From Rhodococcus sp. IEGM 1379 (GTDB lineage Bacteria; Actinomycetota; Actinomycetes; Mycobacteriales; Mycobacteriaceae): DNA of 64,000 nucleotides. The DNA is taken from assembly GCF_030056815.1 (NCBI RefSeq), contig NZ_JASHKR010000001.1, positions 48,975 through 112,974 on the forward strand, in the 5' to 3' direction. Under the pieces are notes generated by a model that saw nothing but the letters and a program-made list of their open reading frames with translations, was not told the DNA's origin and did no database searches. How positions within the stretch are numbered: the first letter of the stretch is position 1; every line of letters begins with the position of its first letter. Position numbers and translations under genes: made by a program. Positions 52,333 to 60,942 of the stretch are shown here, one piece after another.

Positions 52333-53808
52333 CTACAGGCTCGCAGCGATGCCTGCTCGGCGGCCGAAGAATGTACCGTCGCCTAGCGAGGTCCCGCTGA
52401 TATAGCCCCACGAGTGCAGGCCGGACGTCGCGCGCCCCGCTGCGAACAGGCCGGGGATCGGGTCGCCGTCGAGGTCAAGGACGTGGCCGTCGACGGTGGT
52501 GTGCAAGCCGCCGATGGTGAATACCGCGGCGCCACCACCGCCGGTGCCGCGGTCGCCGAGCTCCGGTGGGGCCATGCCTCGTTGGACGTCGATCGCGGCA
52601 AACGGCGACCGCAGCGGCCGCAACCAACGCTCCGACTTGTGGAAGTACGGGTCCTCGCCGTCGGCCGCGAAGCGGTTGTACTCGCCGACGGTATTCTGCA
52701 GTGCGCCCTCCGGCATGCCGATCTCTCGTTCGAGCTCCTCGAGGGTTTCGGCGACAAAATGTGGTTGCACGCCCCATCGTTCGTCGACTGGCACCTCCTC
52801 GTACGCCTGCTCGTCGAGGATCACCCACACCTTCAGGTTGTGCTTGAAGAGCGCTGCCTGCCCGACTATGCCGGGATAGACGTCTTCGTTGATGAATCGT
52901 TGGCCCACGTTGTTGACGATCATGCCGCGCACCATCATTCCGGGTACCAGCGAGATCCCGACCTGGCCGGCGGACATGTGCTTGACTGCTGCGCCGGCAG
53001 CCTGCGCTATGACGATGCCGCGTCCGTCGTCGCCGCCGTCGCTGTTGACACTCAAGCCCACCAACTGTGGTGCGTGCTGCGCCAGCATCTCCTTGTTGTC
53101 TGCGAAGCCGCCAGTGGTGATGACGACGCCGCGACGAGCTCGATACGTGACCGTCTCGTTGAAGTGGCGGGCGAGGACACCGACTACCCGGCCGTTGTCG
53201 GTGATCAGTCGCAGCGCTGTCGTGTCGGAGTGGACTGCGATGGCACTTTTCTCGACGGCCTCGCTGAGCACGGCCATCAGGATCTTGCCGCCAAAGCCGT
53301 CGGAGGTCACGCGGTGTCCTCGTGGCGCGGGCTTGGCGATCTCGTAGAACGGGTAGGCGTTCTCGCCCATCCACATCAAGCCGTCGTCAGTGGGCGGAAC
53401 CCAGGTGGGGGAGTCCCACAACGACGGCTTGAACGGCACACCGTGGTCGACCAGCCACTGGTAGTGGGCGACGCTCTCGCGGCTGTAGAGACTTACCTTC
53501 TCCTGGTCGGCGTCGGGTCCGAGGGCAGCGAGGAGGAACTTCTCCATGTCTTCGGCGCTGTCGTCGAATCCGCACGCCTCTTGGATGGGGGTGCCGCCGC
53601 CGAGATACATTTCGCCGCCGGAGAGCGCCGATGATCCGCCCCCGCCGCTCTGCCGTTCGAGGAGGATCACGTCGGCTCCGGACTCGACGGCTTCGAGTGC
53701 GGCAGAAGCGCCGGCGCAGCCGTAACCCAGAACGAGGACATCAGTTTCGTGGTCGAAGGAATCGATCTCAGCGATATCGATGGCTGTGACGGGTACGCGT
53801 GCGCTCAT
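52333..53808 (-). CDS. FAD-dependent oxidoreductase of the 3-ketosteroid dehydrogenase / fumarate reductase group
   Basis: A 491-residue flavoprotein. FAD fold VLVLGYGCAGASAALEAVES and LLERQSGGGGSSALSGGEMY; ARRGVVITTGGFADNKEML in the middle; C-terminal FAD contacts GDPIPGLFAAGRATSGLHSW and GYISGTSLGDGTFFGRRAG. The arrangement fits KstD-like enzymes and related delta-4-ketosteroid 5-alpha-dehydrogenases; a fumarate-reductase-type role is less likely because the active-site His/Arg pattern is not evident. AGGAG lies seven bases before ATG 53808. It is the only steroid-type gene here besides the cholesterol oxidase. Confidence 0.83.
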   Translation of the reverse strand: MSARVPVTAIDIAEIDSFDHETDVLVLGYGCAGASAALEAVESGADVILLERQSGGGGSSALSGGEMYLGGGTPIQEACGFDDSAEDMEKFLLAALGPDADQEKVSLYSRESVAHYQWLVDHGVPFKPSLWDSPTWVPPTDDGLMWMGENAYPFYEIAKPAPRGHRVTSDGFGGKILMAVLSEAVEKSAIAVHSDTTALRLITDNGRVVGVLARHFNETVTYRARRGVVITTGGFADNKEMLAQHAPQLVGLSVNSDGGDDGRGIVIAQAAGAAVKHMSAGQVGISLVPGMMVRGMIVNNVGQRFINEDVYPGIVGQAALFKHNLKVWVILDEQAYEEVPVDERWGVQPHFVAETLEELEREIGMPEGALQNTVGEYNRFAADGEDPYFHKSERWLRPLRSPFAAIDVQRGMAPPELGDRGTGGGGAAVFTIGGLHTTVDGHVLDLDGDPIPGLFAAGRATSGLHSWGYISGTSLGDGTFFGRRAGIAASL

Positions 53809-53982
53809 CCGGTTCTCCTGTTGTCAACACTGGCATCAGAGTGGTGCCAGTCACAGTAGGGGTGTTTCGGAGGATCGAGTATTCACTGACCCAGTCAGTG
53901 GGAGGTGGCTGAATCGGTTGAGTCCCTGACCTTCTCGGCCAATTTTCCGGACCTTGCCCGTCTCGCGGATGGAATTGGATCG

Positions 53983-54204
53983 TCAGGTACGTCGAGTTTT
54001 CCGCTTCTTGTGCGTACCGTCGCAGAAGGGCGGGATCGATGTGCCGCCGCATCTGCAGAGCGCTACCGTGGCTCGTTCGCGGGAGATTGGGTTGCCGTCG
54101 GCATCTATCAGAGTTGCCGGGCCGCGTACGAGCAGCGGGCCGTCCGGGCATACCGTGATCGTGACATCGCGATCCTCACATCCAGGATTGGAAACGGAGC
54201 TCAC
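53983..54204 (-). CDS. CDGSH iron-sulfur domain protein
   Basis: A 73-residue protein whose C-terminal half is a CDGSH-type [2Fe-2S] site: Cys50, Cys52, Cys61 and His65 in CRCGGTSIPPFCDGTH, after the usual VTITVCPDGPLLVRGPATLI strand. Such proteins carry a redox-active, acid-labile cluster. The GTG start is directly adjacent to the ATG of the divergent iron-enzyme gene, with no base between them. Each promoter must therefore lie inside the other gene or both are leaderless. Confidence 0.9.
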   Translation of the reverse strand: MSSVSNPGCEDRDVTITVCPDGPLLVRGPATLIDADGNPISRERATVALCRCGGTSIPPFCDGTHKKRKTRRT

Positions 54205-55290
54205 ATGTCCTCCACAGAGATTGATCGAGCACCATCACACACAACCAACGTGAGTACGCGCATGCCGATCCCTGCTGCGCGAGGACCGGTCAGTGCGCGG
54301 TTGATCGCGGTGCTGTCCGGTTCCGACGCTAACCCTGCGGCCTTCATCGCTGCCGCCCGGGGGTTGGCTGAGCAGCACGACGGACGATCGATCCTGTTCG
54401 ACGAGGACGCACAGCTGACGCTGACACTGCTGTACGAACTCCACCTACAGGGACTTCACGATGTGTCCGACGATTGGGAATGGAACCTCGACCTTCTTGC
54501 AGGACGTGCCGCACTGGAAACGAGCTTCGAAGCAGCGGTGCGTGACGTCGTAGGCGCGCAGCAGGTCAAGGATGACGATGTGGTGTCCGAACTGTGGGCA
54601 ATGACTGCGCCGTCGACGGGCCCGAGTATGTCCAAATTTATGGCAACAGAAGCCAGTGCAGACCAGTTTCGAGAGGTGCTTGTCCATCGTTCCCTCAACC
54701 AACTGAGGGAATCCGACGTTCACACTTTGGGCATACCCCGGCTGGCCGGGTCGCCGAAGGCCGCTCTGGTGGAGGTGCAGGCAGACGAGTACGGAGGAGG
54801 TCGGCTCGAACGGATGCACTCGACGCTCTTTGCGGCGACGATGCGCGAACTCGGCCTCACGGATCGATATGCGCATTACCTCGAGGTAGTTCCGGCGGTG
54901 ACTCTGGCAGCACTGAACGTGCTTTCGTTCTTCGGACTGCACAGGCGCCATCTCGGGGCTTTGGTCGGTCATCTGTGTGCGGTGGAGACCACCTCCTCAC
55001 TGCCGAGCAAGAACTACAGCGCCGGCCTGCGAAGGCTCGGTTTCGGCGTGGAGGCCACCTTGTTCTACGACGAGCATGTCGAAGCCGACTCGGTTCACGA
55101 GCAGATTGCAGTTCGTGACCTTGCCGGGGGCCTCGCCGAGCATGATCCTGCAATGGGTAGGAATATTCTGTTCGGTGCCGCCGCATGTCTGGTGTTCGAC
55201 GATCTATTGGCCGAACATATTACGGGCAGTTGGGCGCGGGGAGAGTCTTCATTGCGCAGTTCCCGCGCTACGGGTGACCTGAAAAAGTGA
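54205..55290 (+). CDS. Iron-containing redox enzyme family (haem-oxygenase fold)
   Basis: A 361-residue protein of the HOR-type iron-containing redox family. Helical core marks are ELHLQGLHDVSDDWEWNLDL, VEVQADEYGGGRLERMHSTL, and ALVGHLCAVETTSSLPSKNY, with Glu/His metal ligands; FYDEHVEADSVHEQIAVRDL closes the domain. The family often sits next to a CDGSH gene, as here. ATG 54205 is used; the frame is open to 53905 but that part is the complement of the CDGSH gene. The substrate is unknown; relatives include di-iron oxidases. Confidence 0.85.
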   Translation: MSSTEIDRAPSHTTNVSTRMPIPAARGPVSARLIAVLSGSDANPAAFIAAARGLAEQHDGRSILFDEDAQLTLTLLYELHLQGLHDVSDDWEWNLDLLAGRAALETSFEAAVRDVVGAQQVKDDDVVSELWAMTAPSTGPSMSKFMATEASADQFREVLVHRSLNQLRESDVHTLGIPRLAGSPKAALVEVQADEYGGGRLERMHSTLFAATMRELGLTDRYAHYLEVVPAVTLAALNVLSFFGLHRRHLGALVGHLCAVETTSSLPSKNYSAGLRRLGFGVEATLFYDEHVEADSVHEQIAVRDLAGGLAEHDPAMGRNILFGAAACLVFDDLLAEHITGSWARGESSLRSSRATGDLKK

Positions 55291-55359
55291 TCGGATGGCG
55301 CGATCAACAGAATGCCTGCAGGGAGCACGATCTGAATCGAGGGTATCCGGACAGTGATA

Positions 55360-55385
55360 TTATCTGTATCCTCTGATACAGATAA
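55360..55385. promoter_or_regulatory. Palindromic operator-like site, copy 1
   Basis: TTATCTGTATC and GATACAGATAA are perfect complements around CTCT (11-4-11). It lies 120 bases before the small membrane gene at 55506, in an otherwise empty 215-base gap. A near-identical palindrome lies at 62726-62751. The form suggests a TetR-like dimer site. Confidence 0.7.
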
Positions 55386-55505
55386 ATTGTTTCCGATGTG
55401 CGGACGGGCGTCCGAACCGGGAGCGACGACGTGTCGTCTAGTGGTTTGACCTGTCGAGGGCGGCGGGACACGTGATCGGAATTACTTCAGCGAACGGAGA
55501 GTACA

Positions 55506-55799
55506 GTGTCCAATGCAAATGGAGAGCTCCCAATTGATGACGCACATACCAATCGATCGCATGTCGGTGAAGCGATCGCCGACGAACGTGGTTATCCCGG
55601 ATACATTCTGATCGGGCTTGGTCTTGCGGCACTCGGATTAGCTTTGGTGGCAGCAGGTTACGGATTTCGTGGATGGGCACTTCTTGCTGGGATTGTGTGC
55701 GCGGCGTCCTTCGCATTTGGAGTGTTTGCCGTTCTGATGGAGCGTCGGCGCATCAAGCGTTTCGAAGGTCGAGATCTTCTGGATCAGGAAGGTCACTGA
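55506..55799 (+). CDS. Small two-TM membrane protein
   Basis: A 97-residue protein with two hydrophobic spans (YILIGLGLAALGLALVAAGY and LLAGIVCAASFAFGVFAVLM) and a basic cytosolic tail (ERRRIKRFEGRDLL). GGAG five bases before GTG 55506 supports the start. The layout resembles the UsfY type of stress-linked membrane proteins, but the match is not certain. It is downstream of the palindromic site at 55360 and may be cotranscribed with the next gene. Confidence 0.7.
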   Translation: MSNANGELPIDDAHTNRSHVGEAIADERGYPGYILIGLGLAALGLALVAAGYGFRGWALLAGIVCAASFAFGVFAVLMERRRIKRFEGRDLLDQEGH

Positions 55800-55847
55800 T
55801 TCACACCTAACTGACAGAGCTGATGTGATGGAGATTGAAGGGGCTCG

Positions 55848-56207
55848 TTGACGACTGGAAAGCCGGGCATTGCCATGGGGAATGAGCGGGCAATCAACAG
55901 GCGGACAATAACTTACGGCATCTCTGTTGGTTTGACTGTGGCTACGATGATCATGGCGATCGTATGGCTCGGTACTCGGCGCGGCGAGTGTTTCGGCGCC
56001 GACACGTTGGTCTGCTCGCGGAAGGATCGGCGTCTGTTGGTCTTCTTGCCGAGTGCGACGCTGGCACTGGGCGCTGTCGGTGCATTCTTACGTGCTTCGC
56101 CGCGATGGCATCGCATGCAGCGGCTGTGCATCAGAGCTTACCTAGGATGGATTCTTGCTGGGCTGACAGTGGCGTACGGGGTGGCATCCTTTTTGTTCCT
56201 GTTCTGA
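55848..56207 (+). CDS. Membrane protein, three TM segments
   Basis: A 119-residue integral membrane protein: spans at about 23-44, 67-84 and 96-118 (YGISVGLTVATMIMAIVWLG, LLVFLPSATLALGAVGAFLR, LGWILAGLTVAYGVASFLFL). Two Cys occur in the first loop (RGECFGADTLVCSRKDRR). TTG 55848 is preceded by GAAGGGG, so it is preferred over ATG 55875. It follows the previous gene by 48 bases on the same strand. Function unknown. Confidence 0.65.
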   Translation: MTTGKPGIAMGNERAINRRTITYGISVGLTVATMIMAIVWLGTRRGECFGADTLVCSRKDRRLLVFLPSATLALGAVGAFLRASPRWHRMQRLCIRAYLGWILAGLTVAYGVASFLFLF

Positions 56208-56370
56208 CCTCGGGTGGGACCAAATCGGTTGTCGGGCCAGCTAGATGCGCTCTTCCACCCGCACGCCGCCCGGGATACCCAACAGGAATTCATCCGAAAC
56301 CTAATGCGCTGATTCACTTTTAGTCTGCTGATTCGGGAATCTTCTGCCCCCTCCTGCACGTTGTCCAACT

Positions 56371-57747
56371 ATGACTACCTACAAAACAGTCAATCCCGCG
56401 ACAGGTGAAACCGTCAGGGAGTTCGACACTTTGGACGACAGCGGAGTGGAAGCCGCATTGACGAAGGTGCATCGCGGCTATCTGAGCTGGAAAAGGTCTG
56501 CACGGCAAACGCGCTCACAAGTACTGGGTCGGACTGCCGAGTTGTACATCGAACGCGCCGACGAGTTAGCGCGCATGATCTCGCTGGAGATGGGCAAACC
56601 GGTCCGCGAAGCGAAGGGTGAAGTACAACTGTCCGCGGCCATCTACCAGTGGTACGCCGATCACGGGCCGGCGTTGCTCGACGAAGAGCATCTCGACGTT
56701 CCCGGAGCCGAAGAATCGGTGGTGTACCGGCGCCCCATCGGCGCGCTGGTGGGTGTGATGCCATGGAATTACCCCTACTACCAGGTCGCCCGGTTCGCAG
56801 CGCCCAATCTGATACTCGGCAACACGATCATTCTCAAGCACGCGTCCAACTGTCCGCAGTCCGCATTGTTGATGGAAGAGATTCTGCAGCAAGCCGGTCT
56901 GCCCGACGACGCCTACGTCAACGTCTTCGCGAGCAACGAGCAGATCGCTGACATGATCGCCGATCCTCGAGTGCAGGGTGTGTCCTTGACCGGTAGTGAG
57001 CGCGCCGGGACCAGCGTTGCGGAAACCGCGGGACGCAACCTCAAGAAGGTAGTCCTCGAACTCGGCGGTTCCGACGTGTTCATTGTCCTCGATTCCGACG
57101 ACATGGATGCCACAGTTGCGTCGGCGACCAAGGCGCGCTTGTCCAACGCCGGTCAGGCATGCAATGCGGCAAAGCGATTCATCGTCATCGAAGATTTCTA
57201 CGACGACTTCACGCGCAAGCTGACGGCTTCATTCGAATCCGTTTCCGCTGGTGATCCTTTGGAAGAAAGTACGGTTCTGGGACCACTGTCCTCGAACAGT
57301 GCCGCTGACACGTTGATCGAGCAGATCGAGGACGCGGTGCACAAGGGAGCGACACTGCTGACCGGAGGGAAGAAGGTCGACGGACCAGGCGCGTACGTTC
57401 AACCCACCCTGTTGGCAGACGTCACCCCGGAGATGCGTGCGTACAGTGAAGAACTCTTCGGACCTGCGGGCGTCGTCTACAAGGTGAAGTCCGCGGAAGA
57501 GGCAGTGGAGCTTGCCAATTCGTCGGTCTACGGATTGAGCGGGTCGGTCTGGAGCGCCGACCTCGACGCGGCGCGTTCGGTGGCTGCCGATCTCGACGTC
57601 GGAATGGCGTTTGTCAACGAACACGGGACGACATTGCCCGGTCTCCCATTCGGCGGCGTCAAACGATCCGGCGTCGGGCGCGAGCTAGGCCCCTGGGGAA
57701 TGGACGAATTTGTCAACAAGAAGCTGATTCGCGTCTCCAAGAAGTAA
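56371..57747 (+). CDS. gabD: NAD(P)-dependent succinate-semialdehyde dehydrogenase family
   Basis: A 458-residue aldehyde dehydrogenase. Marks: KTVNPATGETVREFDTLDDS, VGVMPWNYPYYQVARFAAPN, LTGSERAGTSVAETAGRNLK, catalytic Glu in KKVVLELGGSDVFIV, and catalytic Cys in NAGQACNAAKRFIVIEDFY. The NAGQ.C form and length place it in the GabD2/Sad group, which oxidises succinic semialdehyde to succinate. Neither GABA transaminase nor a transporter is adjacent. No strong ribosome site is visible before ATG 56371. A clear terminator follows. Confidence 0.9.
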   Translation: MTTYKTVNPATGETVREFDTLDDSGVEAALTKVHRGYLSWKRSARQTRSQVLGRTAELYIERADELARMISLEMGKPVREAKGEVQLSAAIYQWYADHGPALLDEEHLDVPGAEESVVYRRPIGALVGVMPWNYPYYQVARFAAPNLILGNTIILKHASNCPQSALLMEEILQQAGLPDDAYVNVFASNEQIADMIADPRVQGVSLTGSERAGTSVAETAGRNLKKVVLELGGSDVFIVLDSDDMDATVASATKARLSNAGQACNAAKRFIVIEDFYDDFTRKLTASFESVSAGDPLEESTVLGPLSSNSAADTLIEQIEDAVHKGATLLTGGKKVDGPGAYVQPTLLADVTPEMRAYSEELFGPAGVVYKVKSAEEAVELANSSVYGLSGSVWSADLDAARSVAADLDVGMAFVNEHGTTLPGLPFGGVKRSGVGRELGPWGMDEFVNKKLIRVSKK

Positions 57748-57757
57748 GGACCGGATA

Positions 57758-57794
57758 TGTCCCCCGACTCCTGTTCCGATGGAGTCGGGGGACA
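57758..57794. terminator. 14-bp stem terminator
   Basis: TGTCCCCCGACTCC (57758-57771) pairs exactly with GGAGTCGGGGGACA (57781-57794) around a nine-base loop, ten bases past the gabD stop. The convergent methyltransferase gene ends at 57837, so it may work for both. Confidence 0.88.
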
Positions 57795-57836
57795 TTCGTG
57801 CGGGCACCCATCCGAGTGGGTGAATCTCACTGCTGG

Positions 57837-58457
57837 TCAGGTGACGAGCCCCTCGCACGTGGCTACGGATTCGGGTGTCGTACCGACGGGAACGAAGGTT
57901 TCCAGAAGCAGATCGGGGTCCTCGTATCGGGCTGTGCGTGTGAGGGCTTGCTGCTGGGAAAGGGTCTCGTGCACTTCGTCGCCTGTCATCGGGTAATCGG
58001 ACACAGGATGCCGCCAGTGCGCCGCCACCAGCACGCCGTCCGTCGTGAGATGCGCTGTGGCTTCGTCCACGACACGCGGAAGCGCAGACGGGTCGAGATA
58101 GTAGCACACTTCGCTGAGAACGATCAGGTCGAATGTGGTGTCCGGCCACGGATCGCCGAGCGCCCAGCGAACGAAGGCTATGTCCTGGTGGGGAGTTCGC
58201 TCCATCCGTGACCGAGCTGACGCGAGAGCAGACTCGACGATGTCGGTGGCCAGTAGGCGGTCACATCGAGGCGCGAGCACGGTGGTGAGGTTGCCGATGG
58301 AGCAGCCGGGTTCGAACGCGTGACGGAATCGCTCGCGCGGCAGTATCGCGGCAGTGAGATGGCGTTTGCGGTGCTCGTACCAACGTTTGTCGAATCCCCA
58401 TGGATCTGGGTTTTGCGCGTACATCTCGGTGAAATAGTCGTCAGGCATTCTGGTCAT
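57837..58457 (-). CDS. NodS-like SAM-dependent methyltransferase
   Basis: A 206-residue class I methyltransferase: the start PDDYFTEMYAQNPDPWGFDK and RWYEHRKRHLTAAILPRERF are typical of the NodS-like group. SAM motif I is FEPGCSIGNLTTVLAPRCDR, and motif II/III is TFDLIVLSEVCYYLDPSALP. NodS N-methylates a glucosamine in rhizobial Nod factors; the target here is unknown. Its start overlaps the stop of the PIG-L gene by four bases. Last of a four-gene operon. Confidence 0.88.
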   Translation of the reverse strand: MTRMPDDYFTEMYAQNPDPWGFDKRWYEHRKRHLTAAILPRERFRHAFEPGCSIGNLTTVLAPRCDRLLATDIVESALASARSRMERTPHQDIAFVRWALGDPWPDTTFDLIVLSEVCYYLDPSALPRVVDEATAHLTTDGVLVAAHWRHPVSDYPMTGDEVHETLSQQQALTRTARYEDPDLLLETFVPVGTTPESVATCEGLVT

Positions 58458-59203
58458 GGGACGAACACCGTTTCGTGGTTACGTATCAGTCGGGCGAGTA
58501 CGTGTGGCGGGAGGACCGCCCGGTCTGCCGGGTGCTCCGACAGATCGGTGATCTGGCTTGCGAACATTCCGGCTGCTGCCCGTTTCGCGTCGAGCCGGTC
58601 CATGGTGAGCGGGACGCTTCGGGCGCGTGCCCAAGGAACCGAGGGGTCATCTGGAAAGGACCAGTGCCACATCCAGATCGGATACTCGACAAGGACCGCT
58701 CCGGCGTCGTGTGCCGCCCGTGCCGCAGCGCGGCCGGCGGCTTCGTGGTCGGGATGGCCGTCGGTACGCAGGGGGGCTGCGCACCAGAAACCTGCTTGCA
58801 AGTAGGAACGGATCCGATCAGCGAGGATGTCCTCGTGGTCGGCCACCTCTCCGTCCGGCAAGCTCAGGCGGATCGGTGAAGCTAGCCCGAGGCATATTGC
58901 GGCCCGGTTCGATTCGTCGCGTCGGCGGGTTGCCAGCTCATGCGGGGTCACCGTCGGAGAATCCGGGTGGGAGGCATCTCCGTCGGTGACGGACAGGATC
59001 GTCACCGGCACACTTCGAGCCGCCAATTCGGACGCCCACCCCCCGATACCGAGGACCTCGTCGTCTGGGTGCGGGGCGACCAGTACCAGTGCCGGGCATT
59101 GCCGGTCGTCCAAGGGATCGAACAGTGTGTGTCCCGCCCAACTACTTTCGGGTGTGCCCCCGTCCGCGACCGGTGAACTTTCGAAGCGTTGCGCGCTAGT
59201 CAT
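58454..59203 (-). CDS. PIG-L family N-acetyl-sugar deacetylase
   Basis: A 249-residue LmbE-like zinc deacetylase. The zinc and catalytic motif ALVLVAPHPDDEVLGIGGWA holds His and Asp ligands, and the last ligand is in RTDGHPDHEAAGRAAARA. Relatives MshB and BshB remove acetyl groups from N-acetylglucosamine conjugates. ATG 59203 overlaps the preceding acyl-CoA-dehydrogenase stop by one to four bases (ATGA); the frame is open to 59323 but those residues are inside that gene. Third gene of the operon. Confidence 0.9.
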   Translation of the reverse strand: MTSAQRFESSPVADGGTPESSWAGHTLFDPLDDRQCPALVLVAPHPDDEVLGIGGWASELAARSVPVTILSVTDGDASHPDSPTVTPHELATRRRDESNRAAICLGLASPIRLSLPDGEVADHEDILADRIRSYLQAGFWCAAPLRTDGHPDHEAAGRAAARAAHDAGAVLVEYPIWMWHWSFPDDPSVPWARARSVPLTMDRLDAKRAAAGMFASQITDLSEHPADRAVLPPHVLARLIRNHETVFVP

Positions 59204-60138
59204 CAGTCGGTACCTTCCGTTCGTAAGACCCGGGCCAAATCGGCGAGGTCTCGTTCGGCGTGACTCTGACGCACGTAGACCGTCAGGTCTGCGACGAGTT
59301 GGGCATGCCGGGCATCGTTGCACAGGGGTGCGGCACCGAGCGCTCGGCCGACACGGTCGATTACCTCGCTCACGGCGGCCTCGACGACAGCACGGACCCG
59401 TCGTGCCCGGATCTCCCCGCGGACACGGTCGAGAGGGTATCGGTCGAGGTCGAGTGCGGCGGCATCGAGGACACTGCCGGCGGCGTACAGGGCGGCATCA
59501 ACGCCGCCCAGATGTGCGAGACGATGTGGGTCGTCGCTCGTGGTTGCGCGTAGCGTGTCTGCCACTGCCTGAGCCCCGCCGTACCAGCACGCAGCCACGC
59601 CGATCGCGCCATGCCAGAAGCCGGGGCGGGTGAGATAGTCGCTCGCAGCACCAATTGACTCGGCAGGAACCTTCGTGAAATCTACTGCGCCGGAATCGCT
59701 TCGGGACATTCCGACTGCATGCCAGCTGTCCGGTACCGGTGCGATCCCGGTAGCGGAGAGGTCGACTGCGAATAGCGCCGACTCGTCACCGGAGCGTGCA
59801 GTGACGAGTGCGTGAGTGCAGATTCTCGCGCCCGAACACCACAGCTTCCGTCCGTCGAGGACAATGCCCTCCGACGTTTTTTGCGCAACAACCACCGCAT
59901 TCGGGGGGTCGGCTGCCCACACACCCCAGAGTTCGCCGAATCGGGGGGCTGGACCCGACAACTCCCGCAAGATGGCGACCGCGTCGGCGTGCGCTTCGAG
60001 CATGCGGGCACCGACGAGGTCGACTCGCGCCGCATCAGTGAGTTTATGCCACCGCTCGCGGGAGCTGCCCGATCCAGGGAGCGGCCACTGGGCCGCCTCG
60101 TCGGGAGTGATCGACGGATGCACCGACATGGATTTCAC
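59203..60138 (-). CDS. Acyl-CoA-dehydrogenase-like protein, short and without the usual catalytic Glu
   Basis: A 311-residue protein, about 70 shorter than normal acyl-CoA dehydrogenases. The middle beta-domain is recognisable (FGELWGVWAADPPNAVVVAQ, DGRKLWCSGARICTHALVTA), as is the C-terminal helical part (DRVGRALGAAPLCNDARHAQ and ADLTVYVRQSHAERDLADLA). The YEGT-type catalytic Glu is not seen at the expected place, where YVRQSHAERDL stands. It may use flavin for another oxidation or be a non-catalytic subunit. It overlaps the GT2 gene upstream and the PIG-L gene downstream, so it is fixed in this operon. Confidence 0.8.
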   Translation of the reverse strand: MKSMSVHPSITPDEAAQWPLPGSGSSRERWHKLTDAARVDLVGARMLEAHADAVAILRELSGPAPRFGELWGVWAADPPNAVVVAQKTSEGIVLDGRKLWCSGARICTHALVTARSGDESALFAVDLSATGIAPVPDSWHAVGMSRSDSGAVDFTKVPAESIGAASDYLTRPGFWHGAIGVAACWYGGAQAVADTLRATTSDDPHRLAHLGGVDAALYAAGSVLDAAALDLDRYPLDRVRGEIRARRVRAVVEAAVSEVIDRVGRALGAAPLCNDARHAQLVADLTVYVRQSHAERDLADLARVLRTEGTD

Positions 60139-60857
60139 TGGTGCTCCGCGACTGCGACTGGACTTTGCGGGGAGCCGTGTTCGAGACCGCGGAGATGATC
60201 ACCGAATCCTCCGCGTGCTCGAGGCGTTCTCCGGTCGGACGTGGTCACCACGTTCCGTTCATCCCACGCGATCCGTGCCCCCGCATCGCGCATCCGTTCC
60301 ACCAGGTCGACGTCTTCCGAGACGGCCAGCGGGCGGAATCCGCCGACCCGGTGGTAGAGGTCGGCCCGCATTCCCAGGTTGGCCCCGTGGATGTGGCCAT
60401 GATTGTTGTTCCCACGTCGGCGATACGCGTTGTCATATCGCCGACGGGTCCGTTCGGAATGTGTGGACCAGTCGACCCGGACTTTGCCCACGACCACATC
60501 GTGATGTGGCCAGTAGTCGAGTTGGTCGACGTACCACGACTCGGGAACTGTCGAGTCTGCGTCCGTAGTCGTAAACCAGACATCCTCGCGGCCGATGCTC
60601 CCGCTTGCGGTGAACCCTGCGGCTCTGGCGGCGCCTACGTTGCGGTACTCCACGACGAGTACGTCCGCGAAGTCTCCGACCGCATGTGCGGAACCATCCG
60701 AACACGAGTCGAGCACGACGATCGTCGTCACCGGAACCGGCACGGAGTCGGCGGCGTGCCGAATACTCCGTAGACAGGCCGGCAGCAGTTGCTGCTCGTT
60801 ATGGGCGGGTATGACAGTGACGACAGCCCGCACAGTGTGGGGAGATTTCAACTGCAT
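60135..60857 (-). CDS. Family 2 glycosyltransferase
   Basis: A 240-residue GT2 enzyme without membrane spans. It starts with the nucleotide-sugar fold VVTVIPAHNEQQLLPACLRS, has the metal-binding DXD-like stretch FTTTDADSTVPESWY, and shows GHIHGANLGMRADLYHRVGG and AVSEDVDLVERMRDAG. There is no QXXRW motif, so it is not a processive synthase. First gene of the overlapping operon GT2-ACAD-PIG-L-NodS; its promoter is in 60858-60942. Confidence 0.9.
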   Translation of the reverse strand: MQLKSPHTVRAVVTVIPAHNEQQLLPACLRSIRHAADSVPVPVTTIVVLDSCSDGSAHAVGDFADVLVVEYRNVGAARAAGFTASGSIGREDVWFTTTDADSTVPESWYVDQLDYWPHHDVVVGKVRVDWSTHSERTRRRYDNAYRRRGNNNHGHIHGANLGMRADLYHRVGGFRPLAVSEDVDLVERMRDAGARIAWDERNVVTTSDRRTPRARGGFGDHLRGLEHGSPQSPVAVAEHQ

Positions 60858-60942
60858 CGACGATTCTCCTTGTTCGACAAAGTGAGCGGTCAGTTTCTGG
60901 TCGTGGGTGTGGCCTGAACACTGCCTGCTCTCCAGCTATTTC

